Shown in pieces: positions 11,046-22,300 of a stretch of 64,000 bases of DNA; the stretch's first letter is position 1; each line of letters begins with the position of its first letter. The notes beneath the pieces were generated by a model. It made no database searches. It saw only the letters and a program-made list of their open reading frames with translations, and was not told where the DNA came from. The stretch spans positions 1,612,001 through 1,676,000 of the forward strand of contig JARKIF010000010.1 of NCBI GenBank assembly GCA_029378245.1. The letters run 5' to 3'. Source of the stretch: Roridomyces roridus (Eukaryota; Basidiomycota; Agaricomycetes; Agaricales; Mycenaceae). Both the position numbers and the translations under genes were made by a program.

Positions 11046-13121
11046 GGGAAAAAGCGGGTGGGATATCCGTTGGGAGTGAGCGATTTAAGTAAAAAGTGCC
11101 AGCAAGCTAGTGCGGCCGCATAGGAGTAGTATTGCCAGCCCTGCGTAGCTGGCGTGTGGCGCCTGCTTTCTATTGAGTTTTTGGCATTTGAACCGAGCAG
11201 CAAGAATGGTAGCGCAAGAAGACACGCCAATGAAACAAGACGGATCACATTTCCATGACTCGTCTTCAACGCTCGAATTCGAATGGTGGACTCTTTGCAC
11301 AGGGAGTCGGGCTGAGCCACGCCACCATGGCTCTAGTTCGGGTATGGCGCCGACCACGGAGAGCACAGCTAGTCTGTGTATTGCGGCTAGAGGTGATGAA
11401 GGCAGGAGGCAAGATGATTGTCGATCAGTGCATCAAAGGCAGCAATCGCTCGGCTAACCCACGGATCCCAACCAAGCCGAAGCGGCAGATCGGTATTACG
11501 TTCAAAATGATTGCGGATTGAGATTCGCCAAAAGAATTCGAAGCTGTCTCTGCACATGCACATCTGCCAATGCCGTCGGCTATACGTTGAGCTTCTGCCC
11601 ATTCGGGATGGTCCGAACCAATCCTGGACGCGACATTTGGTTTTGCAGGACGCGGACAGGCAAGTTGAAGTTCGCTTAGACATCACCGTCTTGGTCCGTC
11701 GCGCCTGCTTCGCTCAAGCCTCATTTGCTGGTACAGTGGCACTGGCAGAAAGGTTGCACATGTCATCTGATGCGATCAATTCAACTGAAAAAGTCCTGCT
11801 AAGTATGAACAGCGCGGGTTAGGAACGACATGAAGGCACGCTGCACGAGTCGATTGGCACGGACAATAGACACCATGTTTGACAAGTTCAAGTTGCATAA
11901 GGTAATAGCAGGATTGCATTTGCTCGAGGATTGCCAAAGCTAGGCCTGTTGGCAGTTGCGCAATTCCAAATCTCATTATCAGTATGGACGTGTGTGGTGC
12001 TAGCTTCATGACACATGACAGCAATACTCCAAGGCTTGGCCAACGCATCAATTTGCTTCTGTGGAGTACGCCAAGAAAATGCTCCCCTTGCTTCCTGCCA
12101 CCACCTTCTCGAGTCGCCTTTCGTCTACGCTACCTCAGCAATTTCAGCAAAGCAAAAACCAGCCTTGTGTGGTTCAAACCGGTGATTCCTGGCACGTTTC
12201 GTCTGCCGAATCAAGCCGAATAGGTTGGTGAGACTTGCTCGTTTTACCACTCAGAGAAAGGCAGACGCCGATTCGTCCGTGATGAGGATCTTGTCCCGTT
12301 CCCTTCAATTCGACCGCATTGGCATTCATCGTATCCTGTTATCTTCCGGCTGGGCTTGGACAATACCCTACGGCTTGGCATCTCACACACATACTCGACG
12401 ACTCTGCCTCTGCCCGCGATGATTTTTCCACCGCAATCTATCCAGCTCCACTTGAGCGTCCGGTCCTGTCCACTGGCTCGGTAGCGCTCGGTCCATCTCC
12501 GGTAAAAGAGCTTCCGCAAACCATCACAGCATGGAATTCGGTGCCGTGCATCAGACGCAACGTTTTTTCTCGCGCCAAGAAAGATTACAGCAACTCCTGT
12601 TTCTTTTCAGCTCGCCCCTTGCAACAGTCGCTGGGATTTTTTCGAGCGCTTTTGCGGCGGGAATCACGACTTTCTGAGACGCCACCCTTTTCCAACTGCG
12701 TTCCGTACACTTACCAAGGGCTTGGGCGGGTGCAAAATTTCTGGACTGATTCTACCCACGGTCGGAATCAATGGGAAGCACCGGCAGCGGGGTACCCGAT
12801 ATCTATCACCGAAGCCAATGTCCATGCAGCCATTTTATTCTTCTTTCTCGAAATCGTGATGGTAACTGGGATGCTCTGACTGGTACACCGTTGGGCCGGT
12901 CCCGTACCGGATTTCAGGGCTTTCGCTTGGCCTTCCGGGCGGACACGCCTGTCCGACCGAGCTTGTTTTTCAACACAATTCTTCGGTACGCTTTCCCAGC
13001 CCTCGATAATGGAATTTCTCAGGCACATAAAAGTTGTAAAGGTATAAAGGCGAGGCGTTGTCTGAGCCACATCCCCAGGCTTCAGCTCACCTCCTCCTCT
13101 GTCTTCTGCCTTGCATTAAAC
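11046..13121. other. Intergenic between divergent P450-1 and peroxidase
   Basis: This 2.1-kb stretch separates two divergent genes and must hold both promoters. A TATA-like GTATAAAGG lies at about 13041-13049, roughly 75 bp before the peroxidase ATG, and a pyrimidine-rich stretch lies between them. I see no further gene. Confidence 0.5.
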
Positions 13122-14719
13122 ATGCTCTCTACCGGATTCCTCCTCCTCGCTGCTACCGCGTCCGTTTATGGCGGTAGGTCCTCCCCAACGCCAGTTGAAC
13201 TCGAATTGACGACGGTTCATTAGCTGCTGTTGAGCCTCGCGCGACCTGCGCTACAGGACAGACGGTCAAGAACGCAGCCTGCTGCGCCCTGTTCCCCGTT
13301 CTCCAGGACATCCAGAACGACATGTTTGCGGGTGACACTTGCGGTGATGCTGCTCACGCTGCTGTATACATTCACTTTGCCCTGCATCCTCCGGAAGCTG
13401 ATCATTCAATAGCTCCGTGTTGCCTTCCACGACGCTATCGGCTTTTCCAAGACTCAGTCTAGCTTTGGGTATGTGCTTCGTCTCAAACAATGTTTTCGCA
13501 GCTAACGAGAGATGAACAGTACTGGCGCAGACGGCTCCATATTCTTGTTCGCAGAGCAGGAGCTTACCTACGGCGCCAATCTCGGTATCGCCGACGCCTT
13601 CAACCTCGAGGTTCCCTTCATTAAGAAGCACAACATCTCGGTTGCCGACTTGTACGTTGGTTTCTGCCACGGAGGTTACGGCAATTCACTCACACGACCT
13701 TTGCAGCATTCAGTTTGCCGCCACGATCAGCTTGACCAAGTGCCCCGGTATGCTATTTTTGCTAGTCTCTCGTGGAAGACTGTTCATCGAAAGTACCAGG
13801 TGTCTTGCAACCGCCGTTCATGATGGGTCGTGTGGATGCCAAAGCCGCGGCGCCTGATGGAACTGTACCCGAGCGTGAGTGCTTTTATATCTCGTTGTCT
13901 ACACGGACTGAATGAGGAACAGCTTTCCAGACTGTTGACACCATCCTTGCCCGCATGGCTGATGCCGGTCTCACCGCAGCCGATACCGTTGCCCTCCTCG
14001 CCTCGTAAGCAGCCATTTTCCGCGCCCCTCCCTCACCTGACCATGATGACAGGCACTCGATCGCTGGCGCTGACGACGTCGACCCTGACCTCAGTGGCCT
14101 CCCCTTCGACTCGACGCCCTCCGTGTTCGACACGCAATTCTTCGTCGAGACCCAGCTCCGCGGCACCGGCTTCCCCGGCTCGAGCGGCAACCAGGGTGAA
14201 GTCGCGTCCGGCATCGCTGGCGAGATCCGTCTGCAATCCGACCACCTCCTCGCCCGCGACACCGCCACCGCTTGCTTATGGCAGGCCAACGTCAACAACC
14301 AGGCGCACATGGCCCAGACTTTCCAGGCTGCCTTTGCCAAGATGCAGAACCTCGGCCAGAAGAACCTCGTCGACTGCAGCGACGTGATCCCCGCCCCGCC
14401 GTCCTTGCCCGCAAGCGCTGCCACTGCCTTCTTCCCGGCTGGCCTCAGCCACGCCGATATCGAGCAGGCCTGTGCGACCACCGCCTTCCCCAACCTCTCG
14501 ACCGCCCCCGGCGCTGCTGTGTCCCTGCCCCAGATGTATGTGGACTTTTTCTGTCTGCGCTTGATGCATGTTCTGACAAGCCGATAGTGTCCAGGCCCCG
14601 CTTACCCAGGGCGATTGCGATGACGACGGCGAGGGTAAGTTCTCGAACTTCTTCTTGAGATTTGCAAACTAAAGACACCCTTCTCCACAGGCTGTGTCAT
14701 CAGCTCCCCCAACTTCTAG
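13122..14719 (+). CDS. Class II heme peroxidase, generic type
   Basis: Secreted fungal heme peroxidase of the lignin-modifying family. A signal peptide [12 protein letters not shown] is followed by a Cys-rich start, distal RVAFHDAIG (catalytic Arg and His), GADGS (calcium ligand), KCPG, the proximal-His region LLASHSIAG, FDSTP and a long C-terminal part ending CVISSPNF. About ten short introns can be placed. Against manganese peroxidase, the first two Mn-binding glutamates are Asp and Ala (CGDAAHAA) and only the third acid is kept. The catalytic surface Trp of lignin/versatile peroxidases is Ala (VALLASHS). The gene is otherwise intact, so it is best called a generic peroxidase using low-potential substrates. 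A deleted inverted copy lies at 5.1-6.1 kb. Confidence 0.9.
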
Positions 14720-14734
14720 GTCTCGAATACACAC

Positions 14735-15190
14735 ACACACACACGGCCACTGGTTTGGTACATGGCTCTCTACATTTTGGTTTAGATATGGTTCTGTTTC
14801 TGTAGGCAATATATCTCTGTATCTTTTGAATGTCTGCGAGCGAGAGACCGACCTTTACGAGCGGCAACCTTCACGGCCTCCCCTCCTCAAGAAGCCCCTC
14901 GCTAATCATCCCTCTCCATCACACATGCGCACCTGTTTCGCGCGCTCGGGTAACCGGGAAGGAGCTGTACTGGTTAGAGTCAGGGCGGACGGAGTGGGTT
15001 GAGGAGGTCGAGGAGCGTAACGGGTGAATCGGATCATTCGCTTAATTCACGTGGTCCTGACATGGCTTTCTTCCCGTCCGGTCGACGTCCACTACCGCGA
15101 CTTGACCGCGACGGCTCCTGAACAGATCCCCCTGCCTCAAGTCTGCCGGGCCCAATCTTTTCGCCGGATTCGCATTCGGTTCTCCCTCTA
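14735..15190 (-). pseudogene. Relic of methyltransferase-like gene X
   Basis: From the CACTGGTTTGGTACAT block through AATGTCTGCGAGCGAGAGAC to the promoter with GGATCATTCGCTT and CACGTG (15048-15053), this follows the intact gene at 53810-54406 and its upstream region. Most of the middle of the coding part is missing. As at 53.7 kb, it lies directly downstream of the 3' end of a peroxidase, so the peroxidase-gene X neighbourhood was duplicated as a unit. Confidence 0.7.
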
Positions 15191-15868
15191 TCAGTCTCAC
15201 CACGACCTCAACAAACAGAGTTCCCTTGCCCCAGATCCCTGGCACTGCGACCGTTCCACTACTTTGGGAAAGTTGGTTCTTCCCTTTGTGGGCTCTTTAT
15301 TTCGGGACTCGATTCCAGATGCACGGTAGATTCACATGTCGTAGAGCCGATTCTGCTCCTTCATCTACAGAAACCAGCAGCGGCCGGCCGGCTTTCTACT
15401 CTATGAACCCAGTCCCGAGCAGCGTGTGAGCTCCCGCTGCTTATGATCTTTTGACCGTTGAATGAACCATGAGACAGAGGCACTGGATTGATAGAATGTG
15501 ACTTCTGTCGCAACTGCCTGCTTTGACAGCTTGTACTTGGTTTTCTCAGCTTGACGCGCTGGAGATCGGTGGTCTATTGTTGAATCATTCGTTCCCCAGA
15601 AACTAATTCCCTCTCCCAGGATCCTCTGCGGCCGTATCGTTCCATCCTTCCGTGTGCGGACGTTGTGACCGTCTTGCCGTGTATGGAGCCGGACCGCGTC
15701 GCGCTCGAGTCTTGTCGTATGGTCTGGGAATGGCATGTCCAACACCGAAATAGAGGTCTCTCTGACAAGTTGACAGACTCTTATCTGCCCGTACCTCGAG
15801 GGGTGCAATAGGTTACTCGTTTGCAAGGCCGACTGTCTTTGGTATCTGCCATGTCAATGTGCCGGACA
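15178..15868 (+). repeat. Source block of the inverted copy at 5.1-5.8 kb
   Basis: Noncoding sequence whose reverse complement recurs at 5090-5778. Several frames are open by chance, but none shows a recognised domain and both copies differ by indels. Confidence 0.7.
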
Positions 15869-16342
15869 GGACGTTTGTTGGCGCAGATGTATTTGGGAAC
15901 TAACTGGACGTGGTCATTGTACAGAATACAGGCCAAATTATACCACTAGGGGTCTTGTGAGTCAGTACGAAGTCATAATTGGAATCGGTTGAACTCATAA
16001 ATATTGAGCTTGCCCAGAAGCTTGCCCAGAGTGCAGGTTACCCCAGAGATGCCCGAGGAACTAATTCCAACAAAATTATGCGAACAATCGCCAGGCGGGG
16101 AACGGGCGGCCAACGGGTGGGGAACGGGCGGGGAGCAGATCAACAATCAAGGCTGACATTGAAATGCTCTTGAAATACTCACCTCCCGAAGTGTATTACA
16201 ATTCAATTGACCATTCAATTTGCAACGTTCTGCATCTCGTCCAACGTGGGTGGAGCTCGGATTTTGTTCGCCGCGCTAGTCGCTCTTGTATCTTATAAAA
16301 GCCGAGCATTCCTCCGTGGATTGCACAGTCAACTCCCCTGAT
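15869..16342. other. PKS upstream region with short repeats
   Basis: It holds a GCTTGCCCAGA duplication near 16010-16030, three close copies of a GGGAACGGGCGG-type motif at about 16095-16135, and the 16158-16203 repeat shared with 5022-5068. The last 130 bp before the PKS start contain a TATAAAAGC-like box at about 16295. No gene seen. Confidence 0.5.
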
Positions 16343-19300
16343 ATGCAGACACCTGTCGCAATAGTAAGCTACACTGCCGGAAATGACCCACTCTGACCAC
16401 TTGTTGTTCAGGTTGGAATTTCCGCCGCTCTTCCCAGCGGCAAGGAGACGAACCTCGACCATCCTTCCTTCTTCGAGTTTCTGTTGAAGTATGGACAGTC
16501 CTACGAACCGATGCCGACTACTAGGTTCGACGTCGAAGCGTACGCACACTTTGCCGGATGCCTTCCACGTTCCTCACCCATTTTTCGAAGATTGAAAGGC
16601 CCGGGCCTGGGCCAAATCGTTGTCGCAAATGGATCTTTTCTCAAAGATATCGACCTCTTCGATCACATCGAGTTCGGCATCTCCGCCAAAGACGCCCGAG
16701 CGCTCTCCCCCGCGACTCGCAAGCTCTTGGAACACTCCTTCCTCGCTCTCCTGGACTCGGGAATCAACTATCGTCGTAGAGCCGTTGGATGCTACATGGC
16801 TGGAACGGCGATCGACATCACGAACGTTTCTTTACCCGTGAGCCACGCTCTTATACGCCAATAATTTTCTAACAATGACCCCTAGGATGACTACGAACCA
16901 CACGGCTCCTTCGGGGGGTTGCCCTCCATGATCGCCAACCGCATCTCAAACCACCTCGATCTACTGGGTCCCTCCGTCCCCGTGGACACGGCATGCAGCT
17001 CCAGCATGACCGCCATGCACATCGCCGTACAGGCACTCGGTGCGGGGGATTGTGAAGCGGCGGTCGTTGGAGGGTGCCAGTTGAACCATCGGTAAGCCAG
17101 TTGTGCAACCAATCCAATTCACCGTTCAAATCGAGTTAGCCTCTTGGAATGGATGAACTATTCTCAAGGCGGCCTCCTCCCGAAGGACGGCAAATGCAAG
17201 CCCTTTGACGCCTCCGCAGATGGGTAAGCCATATGATGATGGCATCTGCGGCTACGTTGACGAATTTCTTCAGTTTTGGGAGAGCCGAGGGCTGCGTGGT
17301 CGTTGTAATCAAACCCCTCGAAGACGCATTGCGGGACCATGATCATATCTACGCGACGGTACGGATAATCCGAGTGGTACCGATTTGGTCTAATAGTTCC
17401 TCAGATCCTCGGAACGTCTATCAACTCCACCGGCGCAGGGGGCCCTCCTGGAGCACCCATCGCTGAATACCAAGCCGAAGCGATGAAACAGGAGTTCCAA
17501 CGCGCCGGGAGAAACCCTAGTGAGGTGGCCTACGTGGAATTGCACGCAACTGGTATATTACACCCCTTTTTTCGTTCAACACACTCTCATGTTTATCAGG
17601 GACGGCAAAGGGAGATCCTACCGAAGTGAATTGGGTCGGCCAGCACTTTCAACGACCAGAGGAGCTTGTGATCGGCAGCGTCAAGGGAAATATCGGGTAC
17701 GTCCACATCCTACTGCACAAGGGAGGGAGATATCTGACAAGTCCCTAGGCACACTGAGATTACCTCATTCCTGGCCTCCCTCTCCAAAGTCCTGTCGATC
17801 TTTGAACATGGGATCATCCCTCCCAACGTCAACCTCTCGACGCCGAACCCGGCCATCAAATGGCGCGAATACAACCTCCGAGTGCCCAATCAACCCACTG
17901 CGCTCCCGAGGATGGGTGCCGGTATCGGACCCTTGATATCTATGTCAAGCTCTGGAATTGGGGGATCAAATGGCCATGTCGTTTTGGAGGCACCGCCTCA
18001 ATCACTCCCCGTCTCATCCAATACGGCATGCGATGGTCCTATCTTACTCGTGGCCGGAGGCTTGTCGCCCCGAAGCACCACCACTATCTCCACCCAGATC
18101 TCCGATGTCGTGAACACTGTCCCTGATTGCGAACGTGCAGCCATGTCAACTCTGCTCGGTCGACGAGCGAAACAGATGACGTGGCGATCGTATGCCTTGT
18201 TACCTCCCAGCCCTGACATGCCCATCCGATTTTCCACTCCGCAATACTGTAGCCGCGACGTCGTGCCTCTCGTGTTTGTCTTTTCTGGACAAGGTCCTCA
18301 ACACGATAGAAGTGAGTCCTCTAAGCTTCTCGTCTTTGCTCCGTAACTCACCTCATTGCAGTGGGCAAAGAACTGATCCGCACCTTCCCTGTGTTTCGAG
18401 ACAGCATTCTCGACATGGACACTGTCTTCCGACGTCGGACAGGCAATTCCATCATCCACGACCATGGCTTGTTTGGCGAATCCTCATCCGATTTCCCCGC
18501 AGTGTGGCGCATCGAACTGACCCTCCCCGCCATAGCCATGTTTCAAATGGCACTGTTCGACTTGCTAGTCCATCTCGGCGTGACCCCGGATATTGTCCTC
18601 GGACATTCCGCCGGCGAGACTGCCGTTCTTTATGCGTCTGGGGCAGCGCCACGTGCCCTGGCTGTCGAACTGGCTATCATCCGCGGCCAGGTGTTCTCTG
18701 CTGTGGAGACCGCCGGCGGCACGATGGCAGCGGTTGCATGTGGTCCCGAACGAATGGAGACGTTGCTTGCCAGCTATCGCTTCAAGAACCCTAACTGCGG
18801 AATCGTGGAGTTGGCGTGCGTTAACTCGCCTTCGGCCGTGGCAATCTCGGGTGAGGAACAGGCAATAGACGAAGTGTTGCTCTTGGCTAAAGAGCAGGGG
18901 ATCTTCGGACGCAAAATCCGCACTCGAGTGCCGATCCATTCCTCCATGATGGACATGTGCCGGCAGAGGTACGAGTCCGAGGTTCAAGAGTTATTCGCGA
19001 GCTATCCGGGAGACCACATTCCAAAGATCCGCACCTACTCGACTCTCACTGGTACCGAGTTCAAAGACCAATTGGACGCCGAATACTTTTGGCGAAACAC
19101 ACGCTCACAGGTTTTATTCTCTACAGCTGTGCAAAGTCTGCCAGGGCCGTGTACCATCGTGGAAATCTCTCCGCACCCCGTGCTCTCGTCCTACATGTTC
19201 GAAATGGTGCCTTCGTCGTCCAACGTCTTCTCTGTGGCTCGTAGACCAGCAGCTCATTCCCCGAGTACCGAACATCACGATCTACTCGAGTTCCTTGGGA

Positions 19301-22300
19301 AGCTCACTGCAGCAGGGTATAACGGCGTCAATTTCGCGTCCCTCAACTCGACATCTTCCTCCGCCTTCAAATTGAAGTTGCCACCGTATCCCTTCTTGAA
19401 CAAACAATTCCCGTTGTTTCCCGAGCCCACCACACCAAGCCGTTCTTATGGACCGGTTAATCGCCCGCGTTTGAGGTTGAATCGCGACACACATCCCACC
19501 CTTGCGGAACATGTGATCCGAGGAGAGCCCATTTGGCCCGCGGCCGGATTCATCGAAATGGTGTGTAGTCAGTCCGTCTACTCAAATCTCGCGTCACCTC
19601 ATTGGTTACAGGCGTTGGAATTCGGCGCGCGCGTCCTGTTGAATGTAAATTTCAGAGCGATACTCTCACTCTCGGCGGAGGATCCTATTCCAGTCAGCGT
19701 GAGGTCAAAGGGGTCTTACTGGAGTATTGCCTCGTCTGGTCGTTCAACTGTAAGAAAGTCGAGATTATTCGGGCTCTGAGCTCACGATTGACCAGGCGGA
19801 ACGAATCCATGCCGACGGATACCTATCGTTTGCACTTCCGGACGACAAGCATTGCGATGACTTGAACATTCCAGAGATTAGGAGTCGCTGCGATACACAT
19901 ATTGCTTCAGGTATTCTTTCTTTTATTTTCATTGCTGGGAAGATTGAGCCATCTTTTGTGTCCATAGACGAATTGTATCCATCACTTTCCTTCTTCTCCT
20001 CGTACGGCCGGAGTTTTCAGCGAGTAACAAACTTGTATTACAACGCAAACGAAGCTCTGGGCTCAGTTCAAGGCATGGACGATGTTTTGACCAGGTTTGC
20101 GGCTCTCTTCTTGGTGAATGGTTGATTTCTTATTGGACTTGACGACAGAGACCAAGCATACGTATTGCATCCCGCCATTCTGGATGCATGCGTCCACATC
20201 GCAACTCACCGGTCCTTCCACGGCGATCATGCTCCAAACAACTATTACCTCCCCGCGCGTCTGGGAGAGATGATCCTGCACAATCCGCCCAAAGCACGAT
20301 ACTTTCCGTCCCACGTGTACAGCCATGTTGAATTCATCAAATGGATCCCAGGTGAGAGACTCCAGTACAAATTGAGCGAACGCTGACGAAATCCAGATTC
20401 GATTGTCTTCAACATCACGATTACGGACGATTTCGGCAAACGACTCTGCACTTTGCGGAACTTCGCACTCGCACGCCATACTATCTCCCCGCTTCGTGAA
20501 ATCTCGGCGCCGGTGCACATGGTTGCCCAACCTGCCTTGTCAGACATTCCTGAAACGATCAAGCCGTTAGGACTGGAATTACTAGAGTCTCATGATGTTC
20601 AAGTTGGATTGCGGCATACGATCTCGGTGCTTACGGAAGGTCACCAACGAGTGGTTCGCATTCGGGTGGTTGGTGATGGTAAGTCGATTCCTTCCTGCTG
20701 AATTCAACTGACTGGTGACTAGTGAACATGGCATTGTTTCTCGGTCAAGCCCAGAGCATCATGGAGGATTTCCCGCTTGCAGCCTTCGAGATATCCCTTC
20801 TTCCCGAGTACGCCACGTTCGTAGAGAATATCAACAGGCCATTCATCACTGTCCGATCCGAAAACATCAACGCGGACTCTGACAGTTACTTCGATATTGT
20901 TCTGCTCTTTGTGCGGAGCGCTCTCAATCACGACCCCCTGATCGCCGAATGTGACGGTTTACTCCTACCCGGGGGCACACTCCTTCTAGCAGAGCCGAAT
21001 CCCGAAGCGCCCATGGAATACCGCGTTCTGGAGACCTTGAGAAAGGCGCGATGGGCGCCCGAGAAATCCCCGCTCCCTGCAGACGACACGATTTTTCTCG
21101 CTTACAAATACGGCGAGGAACATGAACTCCAGAGTGCCATCCGCAAGTTGGACCCCTCGCAGCCATTGCACATTTGGATCACCACTCTGGAGGGCACAGA
21201 CGCCGGCGCGGGATTATGCTTCACGCGTGCGCTTCGCCGGGAATATCTCATGTGGAACATCCGATTTTCATCCTTCCCGGCCACCTACTCCGACGAAATG
21301 CAGACAGACTGTCTTCGCAGTCTACCAGCGGGTTTCAAGGCGGAGCCGGATATATTATTTTCGAGCTCTGGAGAGCCTCTCGTGCCGCGACTGGTGCCTG
21401 TTCCTGCACCCATATCCACAACAGTCGCCCCGCCTTTTTTGCATCAGGAGCCATTGGGAGAGGATCAGGTCGTAGTTCGAATTCACAGCACCTCGATCTA
21501 TCCCAATTTCTCAGCGTTCACCGGCTCTGTGGTTCAAGTTCAGCCCGATCACGCGACACAGACCCCATCTGGAAACTTTGTCGTGGGTTTGCACACCGGA
21601 CCACTCCATGATTTTACCACAATCGATTTGGGTTCGGCATCATCTGTCCCTCAACTCTGGGCCCCAGATCATGTCCCCGGCGTCATCACGGCGGTGCTCG
21701 GTCTTGGGGTGAACATATGGAATCAGCTTCACCGAGCTCGCAGACTTGCCATCTTGGTCACACATTGTGATACCATCATCGGCTCGGCTGTTGTTGAGAT
21801 CTATCGAAGCCAACGGTTCAACATCTCGCAAACCACCGCGGATGCTTCCATCGTTGACCTAGCTCATCTGGGCCACCACGGATTCGACGTGATACTTTCT
21901 GGATACGGGTCGGACAATCCAGAGTTGCAATTTTTAAACACGCTGCTGCGGTCATCTGGGGGTAAATTGTTTCTCTGGCAGGACGAGCTGCCGAGGGCCT
22001 TGCAGGAAGATCCGTGTTCGATCGGCGACGCTCTGCGTGTCGCGGTATCCAAAGATTTCCCAGTGGTGCCAGCACCTCAACTACCTCAATTCCTCAATTC
22101 TCCTCCGGGTGCCGCATTTGATCCTCACAAAACGTACGTTCTCCTAGGAGGAATCGGAAGTCTCGGCGCAGCTGTTGCTCTTTACATGATTCAGGTAAGT
22201 TCAAAATATCACCCATCACCCATCTCACGAGAGTTATAGCATGGCGCGCGCCATATCCGAGTGACCTCCCGCTCCGGCCGCCACACACTTAATTCCAAGA

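Noticed and set aside
11173..12879. Frames of up to 186 residues between P450-1 and the peroxidase
   Set aside because: No recognisable domains and no consistent splice structure; treated as promoter and intergenic DNA.
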